A stretch of 18,295 bases of DNA from Bacteroidales bacterium (GTDB lineage: Bacteria; Bacteroidota; Bacteroidia; Bacteroidales; Bacteroidaceae), in contig SFCY01000038.1 of NCBI GenBank assembly GCA_004558865.1, positions 1 through 18,295 of the forward strand, in the 5' to 3' direction. Position numbers and translations under genes: made by a program. The notes beneath the pieces are model-generated. The model ran no database searches. It was not told the DNA's origin and saw only the letters and a list, made by a program, of their open reading frames with translations. This document shows, in pieces, positions 1 through 5,340 of the stretch. Numbering within the stretch: the stretch's first letter is position 1; each line of letters begins with the position of its first letter.

Positions 1-8
1 ACCTTTGC
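1..8 (+). promoter_or_regulatory. Possible partial -7 promoter box of the tRNA gene, cut by the window edge
   Basis: The window opens with ACCTTTGC. If the base just outside is T, this would read TACCTTTG, a perfect match to the Bacteroidota -7 consensus TAnnTTTG. It lies about 17 bases before the mature tRNA 5' end, a sensible distance. The decisive base and the -33 element are outside the window, so this is only a suggestion. Confidence 0.3.
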
Positions 9-23
9 ATTTGCAACTCAAAC

Positions 24-97
24 GGACCCCTAGCTTAGCTGAATAGAGCGTCAGATTCCGGTTCTGAAGGTCGTGGGTTTGAATCCCACGGGGTTCA
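24..97 (+). tRNA. tRNA-Arg, anticodon CCG
   Basis: A full cloverleaf can be folded by eye. The acceptor stem is 24-30 with 90-96 (seven pairs, one G-T). The D arm is 33-36 with 46-49. The anticodon stem is 51-55 with 63-67, and its loop TTCCGGT places CCG at 58-60, reading the arginine codon CGG. The T arm is 73-77 with 85-89 around loop TTTGAAT. The discriminator is A97 and the next bases are CGA, so the 3' CCA is not encoded and must be added by nucleotidyltransferase. A strong terminator follows within 11 bases, so it is probably transcribed alone or as the last gene of a unit from the left. Confidence 0.96.
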
Positions 98-107
98 CGA
101 TGAGAAG

Positions 108-150
108 GAGCGGGAAATCCCATGGACAATGGATTTCCCGCTCTTCTTTT
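108..150 (+). terminator. Rho-independent terminator after tRNA-Arg
   Basis: A perfect 13-bp stem pairs 108-120 with 131-143, with a 10-base loop. A T-rich tail (TTCTTTT) follows at 144-150. It lies just behind the tRNA and should end its transcription, isolating it from the regulator gene downstream. Confidence 0.9.
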
Positions 151-173
151 GTCTCAAAGCAGGATTGAAGATT

Positions 174-185
174 TTGTGGCCACAA
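174..185. promoter_or_regulatory. 12-bp palindrome TTGTGGCCACAA, copy 1 of a probable operator pair
   Basis: This is a perfect palindrome. Eleven of its 12 bases match the element at 299-310, which lies 125 bp further on. It sits between the tRNA terminator and the regulator promoter, where a distal operator for the regulator gene could be. The cognate protein is unknown. A dimeric helix-turn-helix factor is inferred from the symmetry alone. Confidence 0.45.
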
Positions 186-297
186 GCGACAGACTGAATA
201 AGGAGGGAGAGCACCCACTGGGTTCCGGGCGCGCACATCGACAAAGAATTATGCTAACCACTGGCAAACATGAACGAATCGTAGCCATAATGATGAA

Positions 298-311
298 TTT
301 GTGACCACAAA
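298..311. promoter_or_regulatory. Inverted repeat TTTGTG-AC-CACAAA, copy 2 of a probable operator pair
   Basis: Six-base arms are separated by two bases, and the core TTGTGACCACAA differs from the element at 174-185 at one central base. Its right edge is 24 bp before the -7 box at 336, so it abuts or overlaps the expected -33 region. A bound protein would be well placed to block or recruit RNA polymerase. Autoregulation by the downstream sensor-regulator or control by a global factor are both possible. Confidence 0.5.
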
Positions 312-312
312 A

Positions 313-343
313 TTTCTTTATTTCAAAAAATTGCTTAATTTTG
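313..343 (+). promoter_or_regulatory. Promoter of the sensor-regulator gene
   Basis: The -7 box TAATTTTG at 336-343 matches the Bacteroidota consensus TAnnTTTG exactly. A weak -33 candidate TTTC lies at 313-316 with a 19-base spacer. The surrounding 12-mer CTTAATTTTGCA (334-345) recurs exactly at the susC promoter (5287-5298). Transcription would start near 350, leaving a leader of about 19 bases before the ATG at 369. Confidence 0.65.
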
Positions 344-368
344 CATTATCACCAAAACTGAATCACTT

Positions 369-2687
369 ATGCCCCAACCAAAAACGGCAGAAAAATACTC
401 CAACCGCCCCCATGGCCCCATCGGCAACCGCCCTGCCCGCAGGCCCCAACACAAGAGAAGAATCTTGAAGGCACTTCTAACGAATTTCATTCTTCTTTTG
501 TCGCTGACCACCCTGTTTGGCCCGTTGGCGGGGTGCTCACGTCGGGATTCCTACAAATATAAGATAGGTGTGTCGCAATGTGTCGGAGGCCGTTGGCGCG
601 ACAAGGTGAACAACGAAATGCTCTCGGCACAGCACCTCTACGACACAGACGTGAAGGTCAGCATCGCCAACGCGGACAACAACACCGCAGTGCAGCGGCG
701 GCAAATCGACAGCCTCATCCAATCCGGTGTGGACCTGCTTGTCATCTCGCCCAACGAGTATGAGCCCCTCTCGCCCAGCGTGGAGAAGGCCAAGAAGAAG
801 GGCATTCCCGTGATCCTCTTCGAGCGCAAGACTTCCTCCAACGCCTACACGGCCTATATCGGCGGCGACAACACAGAGGCGGGACGCGCCATGGGAAGCT
901 ATGCCGCAAGGCTTTGCCGCGACAGCGTCAGAGTGGGGCGACGGCCTGTGGTGCTGGAGATTACGGGGCGGCTGGTGATGTCGCCCGACAGGGAACGCTA
1001 TGAGGGTTTCAGCAGCGTGATGAAAGCCCACCCGGAGCTGGACTTCAGACATGTGGAGACCCAATGGTCGTTTGAGGATTCGTATGCCGTCACGAAGAAA
1101 TGGCTACAGGAAGGGAAGCCCCTCGACGTGGTGTTCTGCCAGAGCGACCTGGCCTCGCTCGGAGCCTACAAGGCCGCAAAGGAACTGGGCAGGGAGAAAG
1201 ACATCCATTTTCTCGGCGTCGACGCCCTGCCCAACGAGGGAATCGAGGCCGTGAGGCAGGGGAAGCTTGCCGCCAGCTACATCTATCCCACCCATGGAGA
1301 GGAAATCATCGCACTGGCCCTGAGAATACTCGAGCACAAGTCCTACAAACGCATCAACATCATAGAGAGCATGGTCGTGACACCGCAAAACGTGGAGGAG
1401 ATAGCCGTCAACGCCAACGCCATGATGCGGCAGAACGAATATCTCATCACCATACAGAACAAACTGGAAAACTATCTCGGCCTTTACCACGCACAGCGCA
1501 CGCTGCTTTGGGTGTCGCTCGCCGTGGCTCTGATTCTGCTCGCCGCCGTTGGATTGGGTTGGAGGGCCATCGTGGCCACACGGCGCGCCAACAGGCGGAT
1601 GAGGGATATGAACAAGGAGCAGAACCTCTTCTACTCCAATGCCAGCCACCAACTGCGCACCCCACTGACGCTCATCAAAGGCCCGCTGGACCAACTGGCC
1701 AACAGCAAGACCATGGGCAACGGCGACCGTGAGCTGTTGGGCATCGTCAGCAGGAACGCGGAGCAGCTGCTCAGGCTGGTCACCGACGTACTGCAATTCC
1801 AAAAGGAGAACCAGAGACTCTTCCACGAAGAGGCGGAGGAGGACGACGCCCACAAGATCAGCTGCCAGTCGATACGCGACGGCCAGCACGACATCATGGT
1901 GCGCGACCAAGACGACGAGCTGGCCACGGTGCTCATCGTCGACGACAATGCGGACATGAGGCAATACCTGCGCACCCTGCTCCTCGACCGCTACTATGTG
2001 TTGGAGGCGAGCGACGGACAGAGCGGACTGAGGCTTGCCAAGGAGAGCATACCCGACTTGGTGGTGAGCGACGTGATGATGCCTGTGATGGACGGCCTCG
2101 CCTTCTGCAACAAGCTCAAGTCGGACCCTCTGACGAGCCACATCCCCGTGTTGCTGCTCACAGCCCGCAGCTCGGAGCAACAACAGGCTGAAGGCCTGAG
2201 CATGGGGGCCGACGCCTACATCACCAAGCCCTTCAGCGCAGAGGTGCTTCTGGCCCAAATTGCCAGCCTTTTGGCCAACAGGAGAAAACTTAGGGAAATC
2301 TATTCCAACATGAAATCCCTTCCGCTTTCGGAGAAAGGAGAGGCGGCAGGCCTCGGCACACCCGACAAGCTCTTCATGGACTCGCTCCGCGAGGCCATCC
2401 ACAAGAACATGGCCAACCCCAAGCTCAAGATGGACGACCTTGGGGCGGAGATGGGCATCAGCCGCGTTCAGCTCTATCGCAAGGTGAAGGTCTTGACGGG
2501 AAAGTCGCCCGTGGAGCTGCTCAGGGAAATGAGGCTCCAAAGGGCCAACAAACTGCTGAGGACAACTGACAAGACGGTGGCCGAAGTGGCATACGAGGTG
2601 GGCTTCGGCACACCGGGCTATTTCTCCTCCTGCTTCAAGAAACAGTATGGCAAATACCCCACAGAGATAAGGGAGGGGACGGAATGA
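369..2687 (+). CDS. Hybrid sensor-regulator with periplasmic-binding-protein, HisKA, receiver and AraC domains; kinase catalytic domain absent
   Basis: Probably activates the fructan genes downstream. In order (772 residues): a basic N-terminal tail (1-34); a hydrophobic segment (35-53) ending in LAGC, a possible lipobox (Cys56); an RbsB-like sugar-binding domain (about 62-350); a transmembrane helix (379-399); a HisKA helix with H-box SHQLRTPLT (His427); a receiver with Asp525/526, phospho-acceptor Asp568, Thr598 and Lys620; and an AraC HTH domain (about 668-766). The layout matches fructan hybrid two-component regulators such as BT1754 of Bacteroides thetaiotaomicron, which senses fructose. 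Oddity: only about 35 residues (484-518) separate HisKA from the receiver, where a HATPase_c domain of over 100 residues would normally lie. No N-box or G-box motif is present and the frame is unbroken. The start is chosen because the next Met is at 84, inside the sensor, and a promoter fits upstream. Confidence 0.93.
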   Translation: MPQPKTAEKYSNRPHGPIGNRPARRPQHKRRILKALLTNFILLLSLTTLFGPLAGCSRRDSYKYKIGVSQCVGGRWRDKVNNEMLSAQHLYDTDVKVSIANADNNTAVQRRQIDSLIQSGVDLLVISPNEYEPLSPSVEKAKKKGIPVILFERKTSSNAYTAYIGGDNTEAGRAMGSYAARLCRDSVRVGRRPVVLEITGRLVMSPDRERYEGFSSVMKAHPELDFRHVETQWSFEDSYAVTKKWLQEGKPLDVVFCQSDLASLGAYKAAKELGREKDIHFLGVDALPNEGIEAVRQGKLAASYIYPTHGEEIIALALRILEHKSYKRINIIESMVVTPQNVEEIAVNANAMMRQNEYLITIQNKLENYLGLYHAQRTLLWVSLAVALILLAAVGLGWRAIVATRRANRRMRDMNKEQNLFYSNASHQLRTPLTLIKGPLDQLANSKTMGNGDRELLGIVSRNAEQLLRLVTDVLQFQKENQRLFHEEAEEDDAHKISCQSIRDGQHDIMVRDQDDELATVLIVDDNADMRQYLRTLLLDRYYVLEASDGQSGLRLAKESIPDLVVSDVMMPVMDGLAFCNKLKSDPLTSHIPVLLLTARSSEQQQAEGLSMGADAYITKPFSAEVLLAQIASLLANRRKLREIYSNMKSLPLSEKGEAAGLGTPDKLFMDSLREAIHKNMANPKLKMDDLGAEMGISRVQLYRKVKVLTGKSPVELLREMRLQRANKLLRTTDKTVAEVAYEVGFGTPGYFSSCFKKQYGKYPTEIREGTE

Positions 2688-2705
2688 GGCTGCATGGCGA
2701 GCCTC
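2686..2705 (+). terminator. Weak hairpin at the stop codon of the sensor-regulator
   Basis: GAGGCT (2686-2691) pairs with AGCCTC (2700-2705) around an 8-base loop, overlapping the stop codon. Only TTCC follows, with no T-run, so termination here is doubtful. It may protect the mRNA 3' end or mean nothing. Confidence 0.3.
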
Positions 2706-2716
2706 TTCCGCCCCAT

Positions 2717-2761
2717 GATTGTATCAAAACATACAAATATTGATTCATGAAGAAAATGTTG
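2717..2761. promoter_or_regulatory. Candidate activator-binding block upstream of the permease/fructokinase unit
   Basis: This 45-bp block begins GATTGT and ends GTTG. It contains a perfect inverted repeat, TTGTAT (2719-2724) and ATACAA (2731-2736) with a 6-base spacer, and then ATTCATGAA. A block of equal length with the same start, end and internal features (GATTGT, ACAAAT, TCA, ATGAA, GTTG) lies upstream of susC at 5221-5265. It ends 44 bp before its -7 box. It is inferred to bind the AraC domain of the regulator at 369-2687. Confidence 0.45.
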
Positions 2762-2805
2762 CATCATTTGAATAAAGTATTACCAGCCCAACACATTCTT
2801 TTCAA

Positions 2806-2813
2806 TAACTTTG
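2806..2813 (+). promoter_or_regulatory. -7 promoter box of the permease/fructokinase unit
   Basis: TAACTTTG matches TAnnTTTG exactly. No TTTG-like -33 element is found 18-21 bases upstream, which suits a promoter needing an activator. Transcription would start near 2820, giving a leader of about 118 bases before the ATG at 2938. Confidence 0.55.
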
Positions 2814-2937
2814 CAAGTGTCAAGACTACATGCTGGCCAGGACGGCAGACAAGGGAATGACCATCCATTCCAGCGTCACGACAATCCGCCAGCTTGATTT
2901 CCTGAATTTGGATTTGAACAACAAAGAACCTAATAAA

Positions 2938-4116
2938 ATGGATAAAAAAATCGACAAACTGGCACTTGTAAGTGTCATGCTCTGCTTTTTCGCCATGGGC
3001 TTTGTGGACCTGGTGGGCATTGCATCCAACTATGTGAAGAAAGACCTTGGGCTGAACGACGCGACAGCAAACGTATTCCCCTCGCTGGTCTTCTTCTGGT
3101 TTCTCATCTTCTCAGTCCCTACGGGGATGCTGATGAACAAGATAGGGAGAAAGAAGACGGTGTTGCTTTCCTTGGCAGTCACCGTGGTCTCGCTGCTGCT
3201 CCCCGTCTTCGGCGAAAGCTTCGCCCTAATGCTGGTCAGCTTCTCGCTCTTGGGCATAGGCAACGCCCTCATGCAGACCTCGCTCAACCCGCTCGTGGCC
3301 ACCGTGGTGAGGGGAGGACACTTGGCCTCAACGCTCACCTTTGGCCAATTCGTCAAGGCCATCGCCTCGTTCATGGCTCCCTACATCGCGGCATGGGGCG
3401 CCACGCAAGCCATCCCCACCTTCGGACTGGGCTGGCGGGTGCTCTTCCCCATCTACATGCTCATCGGCATGGCCGCCTCGCTCATGCTGCTGGCCACACC
3501 CATCCAAGAGGAGGGGCGCGCCTTTGAAGGGGATGTGGCGCCGAACGTGGGCAAGCAGTTCGCAGCCTGCTTCAGCCTGTTGGGCAAGCCCATTGTGCTG
3601 TTGAGCTTCATCGGCATCATGTGCCACGTTGGCATAGATGTGGGCACCAACACCACGGCCCCGAAGATTCTCATGGAACGCTTGGGCATGACCCTCGACG
3701 ACGCCGCTTTCGCCACATCGCTTTATTTCATCTTCCGCACCCTTGGCTGCCTCACAGGCTCGCTCCTGCTGCGCTTTGTCAACAACCGGCTGTTCTTCGT
3801 CGTCTCCATATCAATGATGGCGCTGTCGATGCTCGGCCTGTTCACGGGAGAATCCAAACTGGTGCTCTACACCGCCATCGCCCTTGTGGGCTACGGCAAC
3901 AGCAACGTGTTCTCGCTCATCTTCGCCCGGGCCCTGCAGAGTGTGCCAGAGAAGCAGAACGAAGTGAGCGGCCTTATGATCATGGGCCTCTTTGGCGGCA
4001 CGGTCTTTCCCCTCATCATGGGTTTTGCCAGTGACGCCATGGGACAGGCCGGAGCCGTGCTGGTGATGGCCATAGGCGTGGCCTACCTCTTCTCCTATAC
4101 CAAAAACGTGAGATAA
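2938..4116 (+). CDS. MFS sugar permease, probable fructose importer
   Basis: A 392-residue inner-membrane transporter of the major facilitator superfamily, resembling the sugar:proton symporters of Bacteroidota fructan loci. Visible features are about twelve hydrophobic helices, a family A motif GMLMNKIGRKK at 63-73 between helices 2 and 3, a charged central loop at about 190-206, and a polar stretch GIDVGTNTT (232-240) in the second half. It would take fructose released in the periplasm into the cytoplasm, where the kinase 32 bases downstream acts; the two genes are surely one operon. The frame is open back to an ATG at 2830, but the start at 2938 is preferred: it gives MDKKIDKLALVSVML, typical of the family, follows an AT-rich leader, and the extra 36 residues look like leader sequence. 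Substrate is inferred from neighbours. Confidence 0.9.
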   Translation: MDKKIDKLALVSVMLCFFAMGFVDLVGIASNYVKKDLGLNDATANVFPSLVFFWFLIFSVPTGMLMNKIGRKKTVLLSLAVTVVSLLLPVFGESFALMLVSFSLLGIGNALMQTSLNPLVATVVRGGHLASTLTFGQFVKAIASFMAPYIAAWGATQAIPTFGLGWRVLFPIYMLIGMAASLMLLATPIQEEGRAFEGDVAPNVGKQFAACFSLLGKPIVLLSFIGIMCHVGIDVGTNTTAPKILMERLGMTLDDAAFATSLYFIFRTLGCLTGSLLLRFVNNRLFFVVSISMMALSMLGLFTGESKLVLYTAIALVGYGNSNVFSLIFARALQSVPEKQNEVSGLMIMGLFGGTVFPLIMGFASDAMGQAGAVLVMAIGVAYLFSYTKNVR

Positions 4117-4148
4117 AACATAACAACAACCATAGAACTAAAATCATC

Positions 4149-5030
4149 ATGGACAAATTGATTGCCGGCCTCGGAGAGGTCTTATGGGACTGCCTGCCAG
4201 AAGGCAAGAAGTTGGGTGGCGCACCCGCAAATTTCGCTTACCACGCCAGCATGTTTGGCTATCAGGCCTACGCCGTCAGCGCCCTGGGCAACGACGCCCT
4301 CGGCGACAAGACCGTGGAGGAGCTGGACAAGAAGCACTTGAGGCACATCATGCCGCGCATCGACTTCCCCACGGGAACCGTGCAGGTGGAGCTCGACGAA
4401 GAGGGAGTGCCCACCTACGACATCAAGCGCGACGTGGCTTGGGACAACATACCCTTCACGGCAGAGATGGAAGACCTCGCCAAGCGATGCTCCTGCGTTT
4501 GCTTTGGCTCGCTGGCCCAGCGCAACAGCGTCTCGCACGACACCATCCACCGCTTCCTCCACTCCACACCGAAGGACTGCCTGAAGATATTCGACATCAA
4601 CCTGCGACAGAACTTCTACACCAAAGAAATCATCCAGGAGTCGCTCAACGCCTGCGACATTCTGAAAATCAACGACGAGGAGCTTGTCACCATCGGCCGA
4701 CTCTTTGGCTATCCTGGCCTCGACATGGAAAACAAGTGCTACCTCATCCTTGGCAAGTACAACTTGCGGATGCTCGTGCTCACCTGCGGCACCAACGGCA
4801 GCTATGTGTTCGCCCGCGGCATGAAGAGCTACCAGCCCACGCCCAAGGTTGAAGTGGCCGACACGGTGGGAGCCGGCGACAGCTTCACGGGGTCGTTTGC
4901 CGCAGCCATCCTTGCCGGAATGCCTGTGGAAGAAGCCCACAAGCTCGCCGTGGAGGTCAGCGCCTACGTCTGCACCCAGCCAGGCGCCATGCCCCAACTG
5001 CCCGAGCGTCTGCTCAACAGAGTGGGATAA
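4149..5030 (+). CDS. PfkB-family fructokinase
   Basis: A 293-residue cytoplasmic sugar kinase of the ribokinase/PfkB family, of usual length, inferred to phosphorylate imported fructose for glycolysis. The N-terminal sugar-binding signature is seen as GGAPANFAYH (23-32), the middle contains FDINLRQNFY (148-157), and the C-terminal ATP/anion-hole signature DTVGAGDSFTGSF (238-250) carries the catalytic base Asp244. It starts 32 bases after the permease stop, in the same orientation, and is followed by a strong terminator at 5074-5114, so it closes a two-gene unit. Permease plus fructokinase beside a GH32 gene is the classical arrangement of Bacteroidota fructan loci. Nothing in the sequence looks damaged. 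Fructose specificity is inferred from context and family resemblance; other PfkB sugars are less likely. Confidence 0.93.
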   Translation: MDKLIAGLGEVLWDCLPEGKKLGGAPANFAYHASMFGYQAYAVSALGNDALGDKTVEELDKKHLRHIMPRIDFPTGTVQVELDEEGVPTYDIKRDVAWDNIPFTAEMEDLAKRCSCVCFGSLAQRNSVSHDTIHRFLHSTPKDCLKIFDINLRQNFYTKEIIQESLNACDILKINDEELVTIGRLFGYPGLDMENKCYLILGKYNLRMLVLTCGTNGSYVFARGMKSYQPTPKVEVADTVGAGDSFTGSFAAAILAGMPVEEAHKLAVEVSAYVCTQPGAMPQLPERLLNRVG

Positions 5031-5073
5031 GGCTTGATTTGCCAGCCCGCACTTGCAGGAGCGGTACAGCCAC

Positions 5074-5114
5074 AGCCCCAAAGCCATTGCCGATGGCTTT
5101 GGGGCTTTTCTTTT
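5074..5114 (+). terminator. Rho-independent terminator after the fructokinase
   Basis: A perfect 14-bp stem pairs 5074-5087 with 5093-5106 around loop TGCCG, followed by TTTTTCTTTT (5106-5114 with one C). It separates the permease/kinase unit from the susC unit. Confidence 0.92.
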
Positions 5115-5220
5115 CCATCTGCAGCACCTTGTACCCGCCATGAAAGACGGGGGCACAGCCTTACCCTCCCGACCTCTCCAACGGGGAGGCCACATCCCTC
5201 GTTATGACCAATGATTTGAG

Positions 5221-5265
5221 GATTGTTACATGCAACAAATCTTATATTCAATGAACAGATAGTTG
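5221..5265. promoter_or_regulatory. Candidate activator-binding block upstream of susC
   Basis: A 45-bp block beginning GATTGT and ending GTTG. It holds the near-palindrome TTGTTACATGCAACAA (5223-5238, 14 of 16 bases symmetric), then ATTCAATGAA. It resembles the block at 2717-2761 before the permease unit. Its end is 23 bp before the -7 box, against 44 bp there; the difference of 21 bp is two helical turns. It is inferred to be a site for the sensor-regulator. Confidence 0.45.
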
Positions 5266-5266
5266 A

Positions 5267-5296
5267 ATTGACTTATATCAATTATCCTTAATTTTG
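5267..5296 (+). promoter_or_regulatory. Promoter of the susC-susD-GH32 unit
   Basis: The -7 box TAATTTTG is at 5289-5296 and a -33 element ATTG at 5267-5270, with an 18-base spacer. The 12-mer CTTAATTTTGCA (5287-5298) is identical to that at the regulator promoter. Transcription should start near 5303. Confidence 0.7.
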
Positions 5297-5340
5297 CACT
5301 CGGAATCTTGAAAACAGAATAACCAATTAAACTCATCAGT

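Larger units (their letters stand above)
151..368. other. Gene-free control region between tRNA terminator and sensor-regulator
   Basis: No credible coding sequence is seen. A 60-codon frame starts inside the terminator loop at 122 and has no family resemblance. The stretch holds two almost identical 12-bp palindromes (174-185 and 299-310) and the probable regulator promoter (-7 box at 336-343). The rest is plain sequence with no RNA gene that can be recognised. Confidence 0.7.
5115..5340. other. Gene-free control region before susC
   Basis: From the fructokinase stop (5030) to the susC start there are 310 bases without a gene. After the terminator comes a small GC-rich hairpin (5173-5179 with 5183-5189, of unknown meaning), then the candidate activator block at 5221-5265, the promoter at 5267-5296, and an AT-rich leader of about 38 bases with no Shine-Dalgarno site. 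Confidence 0.7.

Noticed and set aside
122..304. 60-codon plus-strand frame after the tRNA
   Set aside because: It starts inside the terminator loop and runs through both palindromes; no family resemblance and no promoter between terminator and start.
1104..2540. 478-codon open frame on the minus strand opposite the sensor-regulator
   Set aside because: The plus-strand frame has clear HisKA, receiver and AraC domains. The antisense frame has low-complexity Val/His/Leu-rich sequence typical of the complement of GC-ending codons.
2830..2937. Upstream start giving the permease 36 extra residues
   Set aside because: The extra part is polar, unlike MFS N-termini, and begins about ten bases after the predicted transcription start; the ATG at 2938 fits better.
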